Positions 15,964 to 24,602 of a DNA stretch of 28,841 bases are shown here, piece after piece. The notes under the pieces were generated by a model. That model ran no database searches and was not told where the DNA came from. It saw nothing but the letters and a program-made list of their open reading frames with translations. A program made the position numbers and the translations under genes. The stretch is from contig JBEDUR010000068.1 of the NCBI GenBank assembly GCA_040414865.1, positions 1 to 28,841 on the forward strand, written 5' to 3'. This stretch comes from Palsa-461 sp040414865. GTDB lineage: Bacteria; Actinomycetota; Acidimicrobiia; Acidimicrobiales; RAAP-2. Numbering within the stretch: position 1 is the stretch's first letter; the number at the start of each line of letters is the position of its first letter.

Positions 15964-16655
15964 GGACCGGTGAGCACCTTTCTTGAGCGGCTGGTGGTGG
16001 CCGAATCTATAACCGAGTGGTGGCCAATCGCGGTACGGGCTGGGTGGGTGCGCCCCGCCATGACGTCAAAATGATTCCGCCGGCTGCCGCCAGCCGACCG
16101 GACCATGGTGCGTGGCCGTGCAGCTAGGTCACGGGCACCTCGGAGCGCCGCCACCCACGTTGGCGGAAACATCGCACTGGTTTTCGCGAAGTGCCCTACC
16201 GTATGACGATCCTCCTCGACGCGCTCGATGCGCGGCGACGCCGGGCCAGGCTCGGGCGGCTTGAGCATTGGAATGCCGACCTCGTGAGCGGCAGCAACGT
16301 AGTCCACGAGCGTGATCCCCAGTCACGGTACTGGAGAGCCTCATCGAGACCTTGGTCGTCTCTCGTTCGTCTGCCTAAGACGCTGACACTTGCACGCTCT
16401 TTTCACCCAACGAGCGCATCGAGACGAGTCGTTCCATTGGCCAACTCGGGCGTACGATGCGGAGCCGGACAACCGATGCAGGCGATGACGTCGTTCCCCC
16501 AGATGAGCAGCTCCGCGGTTTCCTGGGGTTGGTTGAGGCCGACACCAGCGCCGACGAGCGCGACTGCGGAGGCGAGGGCCGATCACATGTTGCGGGGTTT
16601 GGTCAGCCAGTCCGAAAGCAGAAGCTAGAGACGCGACTCGGAAAGGAGCCCGCAC
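15964..16655. other. 692-bp intergenic region, possibly with gene debris on the minus strand
   Basis: No intact gene is supported. On the minus strand, 16582-16406 is an open segment of 59 codons with high third-position GC (reads like AVALVGAGVGLN, then ETAELLIWGNDVIACIG) but no start codon and a stop just upstream. A 119-codon frame at 16307-15948 begins at a GTG and overlaps the lipoprotein start, but has weak codon bias. The ribosome-binding site AAAGGAG (16642-16648) belongs to the next gene. Confidence 0.4.
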
Positions 16656-17897
16656 ATGCCTCCCACGCGACGGGGACGAGTCGACCAGGTGACCGATCAG
16701 GTGCGCTTGGCTATTGGCTACCACCTCGGAAGCGTGATCCAAGTGGTCACACCAGAGGGCGCGGTGGTGATCGACACCACCGGCGCCACGGCGAACGCTG
16801 AGGCGGCACACCATGACCTCGATCAAGTGGGCCCAGCCGAGACCCGGTACCTTGTGTACACCCATTGCCACCCGGACCACTGCGGCGGGGCTGGTGCCTT
16901 CGCTTCGCAGCGGACCGAGGCGGTCATTTCTCAAGCCCTGCTCCCCGGCCTCTGGGATCGCGACATGGGGTGCCTGGCGACCTGGCACGACCGAGTGCGC
17001 TCCTGGCAACGGGGCCTGCCCCGTGAGGCCGAGACCGAGGCGGGCGCTTCGCCCCTCTCCTTCGGCGAGGGCCCTCGCTCCTACATCGACCCAACGATCA
17101 CCTTCGACACCGAGCTCGATCTCGAGGTCGGTGGACTCACCTTCCACCTCGAGCACACCGAGGGCGAAACACGCGACCACTTGCTCGTGTGGATCCCGGA
17201 GCTGAGCGTACTGTGTCCTGGAGACCTCTACTACGCCTCGTTCCCTAACCTCTCGACCCCGGCCATCGGACCCCGGCCGATCCAGGGCTGGATGGACTCC
17301 CTCGAAAGGTTCGTCGAGCTCGGTGCCGAGCACTTGGTCCCGAGCCACACGAGGGCCATTTCGGGCAGGGAGCGCGTGCGCGAAGTGCTGACCAACTACC
17401 GCGCCGCCATCGCCCATGTGTGGGACGAGAGCATGAAGGCGATGAACGACGGGTTGTCGGTGCACGAGGCGGCCCGCCGAATCACGCTGCCACCGCAGCT
17501 AGCCGGGCTGCCCTACCTCGCTGAAACCTACGGCACGGTGTCGTGGGGGGTGCGAGCCGTCTACGACCGGCTGACGGGTTGGTACGACGGGGACCCGGCC
17601 AGTCTCGACCCGCTGCCTGGAGAAGAGCGCGACCGAGAGCTCGTCGCGCTGGCCGGGTCCGGGCCTGTCGTTGCCCGGGCGACCGAGCTGCACGAGGAGG
17701 GCCAACATCAACTGGCCCTCGAGCTTCTGTCGGTGGTGCTCGGCGCCGACCCCCTCGATGAAGCCGCCAACAGGCTGCAGGCAGCCGTATGCCGCACGAT
17801 GATCGAGGAATCGACCAGCCTGAACCAGAAGGGCTTCTACCTGAGCGGTGTGCGTATCGCAGAGGCTCGACTGGCAGCAGGTGGTGCTTCGGCGTGA
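16656..17897 (+). CDS. Alkylsulfatase-like metallo-beta-lactamase-fold hydrolase
   Basis: 413 residues. The metallo-beta-lactamase domain (about 15-250) has THCHPDHCGG with His70, His72, Asp74 and His75, a downstream HTEGETRDH metal site, CPGDLYY and PSHT. The C-terminal region from about 285 (LPYLAETYGTVSWGVRAVYD, WYDGDPASLDPL, then paired helices with QLALELLSVVLGADPLDEAA) matches the dimerisation domain of SdsA1/BDS1 alkylsulfatases. These hydrolyse sulfate esters with two zinc ions. The usual third, sterol-carrier-like C-terminal domain is missing: the protein ends right after the dimerisation helices, about 240 residues short. The start is well supported by AAAGGAG seven bases upstream. 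There is no clear export signal. Linear alkyl sulfate is a guess at the substrate. Confidence 0.85.
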   Translation: MPPTRRGRVDQVTDQVRLAIGYHLGSVIQVVTPEGAVVIDTTGATANAEAAHHDLDQVGPAETRYLVYTHCHPDHCGGAGAFASQRTEAVISQALLPGLWDRDMGCLATWHDRVRSWQRGLPREAETEAGASPLSFGEGPRSYIDPTITFDTELDLEVGGLTFHLEHTEGETRDHLLVWIPELSVLCPGDLYYASFPNLSTPAIGPRPIQGWMDSLERFVELGAEHLVPSHTRAISGRERVREVLTNYRAAIAHVWDESMKAMNDGLSVHEAARRITLPPQLAGLPYLAETYGTVSWGVRAVYDRLTGWYDGDPASLDPLPGEERDRELVALAGSGPVVARATELHEEGQHQLALELLSVVLGADPLDEAANRLQAAVCRTMIEESTSLNQKGFYLSGVRIAEARLAAGGASA

Positions 17898-17932
17898 GCC
17901 GCCCAATGGTGCGACCGGGGCTGAGCGCCGCT

Positions 17933-18613
17933 CTAGCCCGGCTGACCGATCTTTTGCACGAAGCTGACGCCATCGCCTAACGGCAGGAGGACGACCCGCA
18001 CCCGTGGGTCACGGGCGATGCGGTCGTTCACGGCCCGGATCGCAGCGACGCTTGGGTCGTTCGCTGATGTATCGATCACCCTCCCTCCCTGGAGCATGTT
18101 GTCCAGGAGGATGAGCCCGCCGCGGCGCAGCCGGGGAAGGATCTCCTCGTAGTAGCTCGGGTAATTCTCCTTGTCGGCGTCGATGAACGCGAAGTCGAAC
18201 TGTTCGACCTCTTCGAGGTTCCGGAGGGTCTCTGTTGCCGGTCCGAGGCGAAGTTCGATCCGGTCGGCCACCCCAGCTTCCTCCCAGGCCCGGCGGGCGA
18301 TCGAGGTCCATTCGTCGCTGACGTCGCAACACAGCAGGGTCCCTTCGGGCCCGAGGCCGCGGGCCACCGCCAGTGCGGAAAACCCGGTGAAGGTTCCGAT
18401 CTCGACGGCACGCCTGGCCCCCATGGCCCGGACGATCATCTCCATGAGCACCGCCTGGTCCGTGCCGATCTGCATGCCGGCTGCCCGGCCGGTTCGCTCC
18501 CTGGTCTCGGCCTGCAGTCCGGACTGGAGCTCGTCTGCTCCCGTTGAGTGCGCCGAGGCGTACTCCTGGATCTCACGGTTGACGAATCGGCTTCTGGTCG
18601 GGGTGTCGGTCAT
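17933..18613 (-). CDS. Class I SAM-dependent O-methyltransferase (catechol OMT-like)
   Basis: 226 residues. The SAM-binding motif I is VEIGTFTGFSALA (70-82). The metal-site residues are visible as FIDADKENY (Asp145, Asp147) and LLDNML (Asp171, Asn172), the pattern of the Mg-dependent Methyltransf_3 family that methylates catechols, caffeoyl-CoA and related phenolics. MQIGTDQAVLMEMIVRAMGA is the usual helix before motif I. Full length for the family. It converges on the alkylsulfatase-like gene with 35 bases between stops. Substrate unknown. Confidence 0.92.
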   Translation of the reverse strand: MTDTPTRSRFVNREIQEYASAHSTGADELQSGLQAETRERTGRAAGMQIGTDQAVLMEMIVRAMGARRAVEIGTFTGFSALAVARGLGPEGTLLCCDVSDEWTSIARRAWEEAGVADRIELRLGPATETLRNLEEVEQFDFAFIDADKENYPSYYEEILPRLRRGGLILLDNMLQGGRVIDTSANDPSVAAIRAVNDRIARDPRVRVVLLPLGDGVSFVQKIGQPG

Positions 18614-19018
18614 GACCCACGTTGTACAGGGGCCAGGACGCCTGATGACAGCCGGTGCCGTGATACCTGGTCAGCCTCCATGTTTGAGATCCCCGGGGCT
18701 CGATGTGACGTTTCGTGCGCCTGGTGTTGGGGATTCGGCGGCAAACAGCAACACCCCGCCCGATCGGTGCAATCAAGCCGGAGAATCGGTGGGTGGTTCC
18801 GGGAACTCTCAGGTGGCGGCCAACGATCAACCAGTGCGGTGGCGCGGGCACGGCGATGCGCTCCTTGAGCGGACCAACACCGACACTGGAAGCCACGAGT
18901 TCGTGGGGATAGAACTAACCGAGGCGTTGGAACCGCTGGTCCGGGGCGATCTGCGCAGCGCCGGCCAGGTGCTCTGGGAGCTCCGCCGGGTCCTGTGGGC
19001 GCCTGGGAAAGGACATCC
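18614..19018. other. Intergenic region, no gene recognised
   Basis: Open frames exist on both strands but none resembles a known family. One plus frame is open from 18614 to 19061 with better codon bias only in its last third (about 18900-19020). This stretch likely holds the promoters for the divergent methyltransferase and protease operons; I could not pick out convincing -35/-10 pairs. Confidence 0.4.
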
Positions 19019-19216
19019 ATGTCGGCGTTGGACATCGGCGCTCCCGAGAGAACCCTGGTGAAGGGTCTCTCATCCGGCCCACACCCGGGCACACCGGCTC
19101 CATCCGTGGTCGACTCTCGCCGGCACGACCACGAGCAGCGCCCCGAAACTCGCATCGAGACTGCCGAAGCGAGCTCCCCCGTCGGCGGGCGCTGGCGGAT
19201 ACGGCGAACGGGGTGA
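19019..19216 (+). CDS. Possible small hydrophilic protein (65 aa) heading the protease operon
   Basis: ATG at 19019 is preceded by GAAAGGA five to six bases upstream, and the frame ends in TGA at 19214-19216, overlapping the GTG start (19213) of the protease gene as GTGA. The product is rich in Pro, Arg, Ser and Glu, with no membrane segment and no recognised family. The ribosome-binding site and coupling argue for translation; the low-complexity composition argues against a folded protein. It could be a leader peptide that couples translation of the protease. Confidence 0.35.
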   Translation: MSALDIGAPERTLVKGLSSGPHPGTPAPSVVDSRRHDHEQRPETRIETAEASSPVGGRWRIRRTG

Positions 19217-20085
19217 GGATGGCGACTGAACCTTCCGACCGGCGCTCGGTTGGGAAACCATCCGACGACCAGGCGCCGCCGGGTCCGCTCCCGGCGCACC
19301 GACCTGGGCGGCGGCGGGCACGGTTCCTGATAGCCGGGCTGACCGTGATCCTCGTTGCCGCCCTTGCGACCCTCTTCGCGATCGACGCGACGCTTGTTGG
19401 TCGGCCTACTTCGAGCGAGGTCAACAGCATCGCCAACCACGACGTAACGGGAGGAATCTCGCAGCTGCAATCACAACCGCCAACTGCTACGACGGTGTAC
19501 AAGGCCGTCCGTGACGGCCTGGTGGTCGTCGAGGCGCTGGGCAACGGCGGGACGAGTCCTGATGACCTCGGCTCCGGGGTGGTCATCGACGCCAAGGGCG
19601 AGATCCTCACGGCTCTCCACGTCGTGCAGGGCGGGTCAGCCATCAGGGTCACCTTCGCCGATGGGGCTACATCGAGCGCGACCGTCACCTCCTCCGATCC
19701 CACCAATGACATCGCCGTGCTGACCCCGAACCCGCTGCCCCACGAGATCGTGCCGGCGGTGCTGGGCGGGAGCGCGCAAGTTGGCAATGAGGCTTTCGTG
19801 GTTGGGAATCCGCTCGGCCTCGAGTCCTCGCTGTCCGCAGGGGTCATCTCTGGCCTTGATCGCTCGTTCACGTTGTCGAACGGTGGCACGCTGACCGGGT
19901 TGATTCAGATCGACGCCGCGGTGAATCCGGGAAGCTCTGGCGGTCCACTGCTCAATGCCCACGGTCAGGTGATTGGCATCGTCACGGGTCTCGCCAATGC
20001 TGCTGGTACCGACGCATTCGCGGGAATCGGCTTCGCCGTACCCATCAGCACCGCCGGTGGCGCGGCCGGCCTCCCCCAGACGTGA
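19213..20085 (+). CDS. Membrane-anchored trypsin-like serine protease (HtrA/S1C-like, no PDZ)
   Basis: 290 residues. A basic Pro-rich cytoplasmic N-terminus is followed by one transmembrane helix at about 38-58, a linker, and a chymotrypsin-fold domain from about 95. The catalytic triad is visible: His136 in TALHVV, Asp166 in TNDIAVL and Ser242 in NPGSSGGPLLN. GNPLG and IGFAVPI complete the HtrA pattern. The protein stops after the protease domain, with no PDZ domain, unlike DegP/HtrA. The start is GTG 19213 or ATG 19219 (residue numbers drop by two). Its TGA lies within the GTGA overlap with the MoxR gene, so the protease and the MoxR/VWA proteins are co-translated. The protease domain would lie outside the membrane. 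Confidence 0.9.
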   Translation: MRMATEPSDRRSVGKPSDDQAPPGPLPAHRPGRRRARFLIAGLTVILVAALATLFAIDATLVGRPTSSEVNSIANHDVTGGISQLQSQPPTATTVYKAVRDGLVVVEALGNGGTSPDDLGSGVVIDAKGEILTALHVVQGGSAIRVTFADGATSSATVTSSDPTNDIAVLTPNPLPHEIVPAVLGGSAQVGNEAFVVGNPLGLESSLSAGVISGLDRSFTLSNGGTLTGLIQIDAAVNPGSSGGPLLNAHGQVIGIVTGLANAAGTDAFAGIGFAVPISTAGGAAGLPQT

Positions 20086-21086
20086 GTGTCCGCGAGCGCG
20101 CCGGGTCCGACGGGTCGGCCGCCTCCCTCGAAGAAGTCCTGTACCACGTCAAGCGGGTCATCGTGGGCCAGGATGCGTTGCTCGAGCGAATGGTCGTCGC
20201 GCTCGTGGCCGGAGGCCATCTGCTCGTCGAGGGCGTGCCGGGGCTGGCGAAGACCCTTGCGGTGAGATGCTTCGCGGACGTCGTCGGCGTCGACTTCCGG
20301 CGCATCCAGTTCACGCCAGACCTCGTGCCTGCCGACATCGTCGGCACCAGGATCTACAACCAGAAGCTCGGCGAGTTCGAGGTTTCGCTCGGGCCGATCT
20401 TCGCCAACCTCATCCTCGCCGACGAGATCAACCGGGCACCGGCCAAGGTGCAGAGCGCTCTGCTCGAGGGGATGCAGGAGCGCCAGGTCACCATCGGGCG
20501 CGATACCCACCGCCTGCCCGATCCCTTCCTCGTCATGGCAACCCAAAACCCGATCGAGTCCGAGGGTACCTACCCGCTTCCGGAGGCTCAGGTCGACCGG
20601 TTCATGCTGAAGGTCATCGTTGACTACCCGAGTCCAACCGAGGAGTTTGTCGTCGTCGAGCGGATGGTCGCCGGACTCGAGACGCTGAACCAGGTGGTCG
20701 ACGCCGAGCAGCTCAAGGCCGTCCAGAGTGCGGTCCGAACGGTGTACGTGGACCCGGCTCTCATCGACTACGCGGTCCGCGTCTCGACGGCTACCAGGGA
20801 TCCGACGTCGGTCGGGCTGCCCGAGATCGGCCGGTACGTCACCTATGGCGCCAGCCCTCGTGCCTCGATCTATGCCATCCTCGCCGCCCGGGCTCTGGCG
20901 CTCGTGCGGGGCCGCCACTACGTGCTGCCCGAGGACGTGCGCGCGCTCGCGCCGGACGTGCTCCGGCATAGGGTCGTTCTCTCCTACCAGGCTCTCGGGG
21001 ATGACGTCAGCGCCGATCAGGTCGTCGACGCCATCCTGGAGCGAGTTCCCGTCCCCGACGTCGTGCTCCGAGACGTGCGGAACTGA
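20082..21086 (+). CDS. moxR: MoxR-family AAA+ ATPase
   Basis: 334 residues. Walker A is GVPGLAKT (51-58), Walker B ILADEINRAP (111-120, Asp114/Glu115), and sensor 1 lies in FLVMATQNPIESEGTYPLPE, with the PEAQVDRF arginine-finger region after it. The C-terminal lid domain has GASPRAS and LPEDVRALAPDVLRHR, standard in MoxR proteins. MoxR ATPases work as chaperone-like machines on VWA-containing partners, and DUF58 and two VWA genes follow directly. GTG 20082 overlaps the protease stop. Full family length. Confidence 0.96.
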   Translation: MSVRERAGSDGSAASLEEVLYHVKRVIVGQDALLERMVVALVAGGHLLVEGVPGLAKTLAVRCFADVVGVDFRRIQFTPDLVPADIVGTRIYNQKLGEFEVSLGPIFANLILADEINRAPAKVQSALLEGMQERQVTIGRDTHRLPDPFLVMATQNPIESEGTYPLPEAQVDRFMLKVIVDYPSPTEEFVVVERMVAGLETLNQVVDAEQLKAVQSAVRTVYVDPALIDYAVRVSTATRDPTSVGLPEIGRYVTYGASPRASIYAILAARALALVRGRHYVLPEDVRALAPDVLRHRVVLSYQALGDDVSADQVVDAILERVPVPDVVLRDVRN

Positions 21087-21100
21087 GTCAGCAGCTGGTC

Positions 21101-21994
21101 GTGGTGGACACCCTCCCACAGCTCACGCCGGAACGGGTGCTTTACCGTCTCGAGTGGCAGGTCATCCGACGGCTCGAGGGTCGCCTTCAAGGCGACTACC
21201 ACACCTTGTTACGGGGTCAAGGCCTCGACTTTCGGGGACTGCGCGAGTACGAGTGGGGCGACGACGTCAGGCACATCGACTGGAACGTCACCGCACGGAT
21301 GGACAAGGTGTTCGTCCGCGAGTTCATGGAGGACCGTGAGCTCACCGCGTGGTTGCTGCTCGACCGCTCCCAGTCGATGAGCTTCGGCGCAGGTGAACGG
21401 ACGAAGGAGCGGGTGCTGTACGAGCTCGCCGCCACGTTCGGGCGGCTGCTGGTGCGGGGCAGCAACCGCGTGGGCGCCATCGTGTACGACGGCGCCGAGT
21501 GGTGGGCGTTGCCGCCTCGGCAGGGCCGGAACCAGGTGCTCGCATTGCTCCGGGAGCTCCTCCGCCCCGTGCGTGGCGGCTTTCTGACCGACCTGAGCCA
21601 GCTGCTCGAGGCCGCAGCGCGGGTCACTCGCCGCCGATCGCTCCTTTTGTTGATCTCGGACTTCATCAGCGAGCCCGGGTGGGAGGGCCCGCTGCTGCGC
21701 CTCACCGAGCGGCACGAGGTCGTCGCCGTCCGGCTGGTGGATGCCCGTGAGTACGAGCTTCCTGACGTCGGACTGGTGTTCGTGCAGGACGCCGAGTCCG
21801 GTGAACAACTGCTCGTCGACTCGAGCAACCCGAACCTCCGCCGCCGCCTGCTCGCTGCGGCCCGCGAGCAGGACGAGGCGATTCGTCGAGCCGTGACGCG
21901 TGCCCGGGTTCCCCTCCACGTGGTCTCGACCGAGGACGATCTCGTGAGCGCCTTCGTACGCATGGCCCGGAATGGTCGGGGGAACCGTCGATGA
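21101..21994 (+). CDS. DUF58 protein (VWA-like, MoxR partner)
   Basis: 297 residues. The DUF58 signature FRGLREYEWGDDVRHIDWN lies at about 44-62 and the metal-ion-dependent adhesion site (MIDAS)-like LLLDRSQSMS at 85-94 (Asp88, Ser90, Ser92), followed by LLLLISDFI. No membrane helix is seen. DUF58 proteins accompany MoxR ATPases and are presumed substrates or adaptors. The start GTG 21101 is 14 bases after the MoxR stop, with another GTG codon directly following; no strong ribosome-binding site is visible. The stop forms ATGA with the next gene. Confidence 0.92.
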   Translation: MVDTLPQLTPERVLYRLEWQVIRRLEGRLQGDYHTLLRGQGLDFRGLREYEWGDDVRHIDWNVTARMDKVFVREFMEDRELTAWLLLDRSQSMSFGAGERTKERVLYELAATFGRLLVRGSNRVGAIVYDGAEWWALPPRQGRNQVLALLRELLRPVRGGFLTDLSQLLEAAARVTRRRSLLLLISDFISEPGWEGPLLRLTERHEVVAVRLVDAREYELPDVGLVFVQDAESGEQLLVDSSNPNLRRRLLAAAREQDEAIRRAVTRARVPLHVVSTEDDLVSAFVRMARNGRGNRR

Positions 21995-22980
21995 CCTTCC
22001 AGTGGCCGGCGATGCTCGCGCTGCTCGTCCTGGTCCCTTTGGTGGTGGTCGGCTATGCGTCCTCGCAGCGAAGGCGCGCTCGCAGAGCGGCCGGGCTCGC
22101 CGCGCAGGGCCTGGTCACGACCACGGCCGGAACGCGTCGGGGTGCTCGTCTGCACCTGCCCTTCGTGCTGTTCACGGCCGCGCTAACGCTGCTCGTCGTC
22201 GCCTTTGCCCGGCCGTCGGCGGCCATAGACACCGTACGACGCACCGCCACCGTCGTGCTCGCGTTCGACGTGTCAAACAGCATGGGCGCCGCCGACGTCA
22301 AACCGTCGCGGCTCGCCGCCGCGAAGACCGTGGGTGACGCGTTCGTCCGCCAGCAGCCCTCGGGGGTACGTGTCGGGGTGGTCGCGTTCGGCACGAGCTC
22401 AGTGGCCGTGCAACGACTGACTTCGAACCATGTGGCGGCATTGCAGGCCATCAGCCGCCTCACGCTCGGGGGCGGCACCGCGATCGGTCAGGGCGTCCTC
22501 ACCGCGCTGAACGTCATCGCCGGCAAGACGTTGCGGATCAACGAGAGCGCTCTTGGCACGGAAAATGGCCAGGTCCACATCGGGTACTACGGCGGCTCCA
22601 CCATCGTTCTGCTCTCCGATGGGGAGGACAAGACCCAGCAAGGTCCCCTGCCGATGGCACGCCTGGCTTCGGTGGCCGGGGTCCGGATCCAGACGATCGG
22701 GGTCGGTACCCGGGCCGGTACGACGGTGAATGTCGACGGGTTCAGCATCGCCACCGCGCTGAACAGCCAGACGCTCCAGTCGATGGCCAACGTCACCAAC
22801 GGCTCGTACCACCAGGCCGGCGACGCCACGGGCTTGCAAGCCATCTCGAGGTCGATCAACCTGCATTTCGCCGTGGCGAAGGCCTACACGGAGATCACCG
22901 CCGTCTTCGCGGTTGCCGCCGCCATCATGCTCGTCGCCGGAGCACTGCTCTCCTTGGCTTGGTTGGGGCGGGTGGTCTGA
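21991..22980 (+). CDS. BatA-like membrane VWA protein (first)
   Basis: 329 residues. Two N-terminal hydrophobic helices (about 7-22 and 56-74) flank a basic loop. A VWA domain (about 85-285) follows with MIDAS residues Asp93-x-Ser95-x-Ser97 in AFDVSNSMG, a TAIGQGV Thr motif and IVLLSDGED. A third helix lies at about 303-323. This is the BatA/BatB layout found in aerotolerance-type operons. ATG 21991 overlaps the DUF58 stop. The VWA domain probably lies outside the membrane, on the same side as the protease domain (inference from helix order). Confidence 0.92.
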   Translation: MTFQWPAMLALLVLVPLVVVGYASSQRRRARRAAGLAAQGLVTTTAGTRRGARLHLPFVLFTAALTLLVVAFARPSAAIDTVRRTATVVLAFDVSNSMGAADVKPSRLAAAKTVGDAFVRQQPSGVRVGVVAFGTSSVAVQRLTSNHVAALQAISRLTLGGGTAIGQGVLTALNVIAGKTLRINESALGTENGQVHIGYYGGSTIVLLSDGEDKTQQGPLPMARLASVAGVRIQTIGVGTRAGTTVNVDGFSIATALNSQTLQSMANVTNGSYHQAGDATGLQAISRSINLHFAVAKAYTEITAVFAVAAAIMLVAGALLSLAWLGRVV

Positions 22981-22981
22981 G

Positions 22982-24118
22982 ATGGGCTTCGAGTGGCCGG
23001 CTGCCCTGCTCTTCGGACTCGTCGTGCCGGTCGTGCTCGGCGCCTACCTCCTGGCGATGCGTCGCCGCCGCCGTCAGGCGGTGACGTACTCGAGCCTTGC
23101 CCTATTGCGCAGAGTGATTCCTCGTACCACCCGCTGGTACCGTCACCTGCCCGTAGCGCTGCTGCTCCTGAGCCTCGGCTTCCTCGCCGTTGCGTTCGCC
23201 AGGCCGGAGGTCACCTCGGCCGTCCCGGTCGGGACCACCGTGATCATGCTCGCCGTCGATGAGTCGGGCTCGATGTGCTCGACCGATATGACGCCCAACC
23301 GGCTGGAAGCGGCCCAGAGAGCAGCCCTTCAGTTTGTCGACGCCCAGCCGAGCGGGGTGAAGATGGGACTGGTCGTCTTCTCCGGTTTCACCGAACTGGC
23401 GGTCGCGCCAACGACGAATCGCTCGGACCTCGACCAGGCCCTTGACAACCTCACCGCCAACGACGGCACCGCGATCGGCGCCGCGATCCTGAAGTCGATC
23501 GAGGCCATTTCGGAGGTCGACCCGCATGTCCAGCCGATCGAGAACGGGGTGTTGAATGCAGCGACCCAGTCCGCTGGCCAGGCGACGAGTGCAACCGCCA
23601 AGCCGGGGGTGCACGGGTACGCATCGAGCGTCGTCATCCTTCTGACCGACGGCTCGAACACCGTGGGCATATCGCCGCTCTCGGCGGTCCCCTACGCAGT
23701 GGCCCGCGGGGTCCGGGTGTACACGGTTGGCCTGGGCACGACCCAGCCGGGCCAACTCGTATGCACCCCTTCACAACTCGGCAACGACTCCGACTACGGC
23801 GGTTTCGCGGGGGGCGGAGGTGGCGGCGGCGGATTATCCGGTGGGGGCATCGTCGGTCCGGTACAGAGCGGTGGCAGTCCGGGCTTTAATCCGCTCGTCG
23901 CAGACCTGCCGATGCTGCGGCAGGTCTCGGCGCGTACCGGTGCCATCAGCTACTCGGCCAAATCCGCTTCACAGCTGACCAAGGTGCTCAATACCCTGCC
24001 CAGGCACATCGTCACCCAGAAGGAGCGCCGCGAGCTCACCGTGGTGCTCGCTGCGGCCGGTGCGGTGCTGGCCCTCGCCGCCCTAGGCGCGTCGATCAAG
24101 TGGAGCCCCTACCCGTAG
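22982..24118 (+). CDS. BatA-like membrane VWA protein (second), with Gly-rich insertion
   Basis: 378 residues, with the same layout as the preceding gene: helices at about 6-25 and 56-73, VWA with Asp93-x-Ser95-x-Ser97 in AVDESGSM, GTAIGAAI and VILLTDGSN, and a C-terminal helix at about 352-370. The two proteins begin alike (MTFQWPAML and MGFEWPAAL), so they are probably tandem duplicates. This copy carries an extra loop at about 258-300: a Cys (Cys261), DYGG, then a run of eight Gly and further Gly/Ser, absent from the first. The ATG at 22982 is one base after the previous stop. An upstream in-frame ATG at 22913 lies inside the preceding gene and is rejected. Confidence 0.92.
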   Translation: MGFEWPAALLFGLVVPVVLGAYLLAMRRRRRQAVTYSSLALLRRVIPRTTRWYRHLPVALLLLSLGFLAVAFARPEVTSAVPVGTTVIMLAVDESGSMCSTDMTPNRLEAAQRAALQFVDAQPSGVKMGLVVFSGFTELAVAPTTNRSDLDQALDNLTANDGTAIGAAILKSIEAISEVDPHVQPIENGVLNAATQSAGQATSATAKPGVHGYASSVVILLTDGSNTVGISPLSAVPYAVARGVRVYTVGLGTTQPGQLVCTPSQLGNDSDYGGFAGGGGGGGGLSGGGIVGPVQSGGSPGFNPLVADLPMLRQVSARTGAISYSAKSASQLTKVLNTLPRHIVTQKERRELTVVLAAAGAVLALAALGASIKWSPYP

Positions 24119-24338
24119 CTCGGCACTCCGCGCCCCCATTCCAACTCGATCCAGTCCGGGGAGTCCCGCTCATTTCCGACACCCGCGTTCTACGATCGTG
24201 GGTCGGGGTTCGTCCAGAACCGAAACCGGAGGCGCTCGAAGATGCCAGGCGAACTCAAGGGCGTCCATGCCACCGGTGCCGGAGGTTTGTTCCGCTGGCG
24301 GCCTAGCAGCCCGAGGAACGGCGGAGAGGAGGGAAGGG

Positions 24339-24602
24339 ATGGCTGAGACACCGGAAGCCCGGCACGAGCGACTGATGCAATCAATAGCCGAGGCGCTCCA
24401 TGCCGAACGTGATCATGGGCCCGAGTGTGACCGCACTTGTATTCGCGATGCCGGGCTCGTCCTTGACACTCTCCTGGCCGCCCTGGAACCCCCCGTCGCG
24501 GACATGGTGCGAAACGGGGTGAATGAGGTTCCCTCAGGGTCCTGGACACGTCCCAGCTGGACAAACGCCGTGGCTTACCTGCCGAGAGAGTGGACCGAAT
24601 GA
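24339..24602 (+). CDS. Small hypothetical protein (87 aa)
   Basis: ATG 24339 follows a strong purine-rich ribosome-binding tract (GGAGAGGAGGGAAGGG region, 24322-24338). The product is acidic and helical at the start (ETPEARHERLMQSIAEALHA), has a HGPECDRTC segment (His-x3-Cys-x3-Cys) and ends in TNAVAYLPREWTE. I recognise no family. The His/Cys cluster could bind a metal (guess). A longer in-frame start at 24198 lacks a ribosome-binding site and adds low-complexity sequence. Confidence 0.5.
   Translation: MAETPEARHERLMQSIAEALHAERDHGPECDRTCIRDAGLVLDTLLAALEPPVADMVRNGVNEVPSGSWTRPSWTNAVAYLPREWTE

Noticed and set aside
16406..16582. 59-codon minus-strand segment with good codon bias (AELLIWGNDVIACIG)
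   Set aside because: No start codon, a stop directly upstream and no recognised family; kept only as possible debris in the intergenic note.
16341..17465. 374-codon minus-strand frame opposite the alkylsulfatase-like gene
   Set aside because: The plus strand has the metal motifs, dimerisation domain and a strong ribosome-binding site.
19965..21119. 384-codon minus-strand frame opposite moxR
   Set aside because: The plus strand encodes an unmistakable MoxR ATPase with overlapping neighbours.
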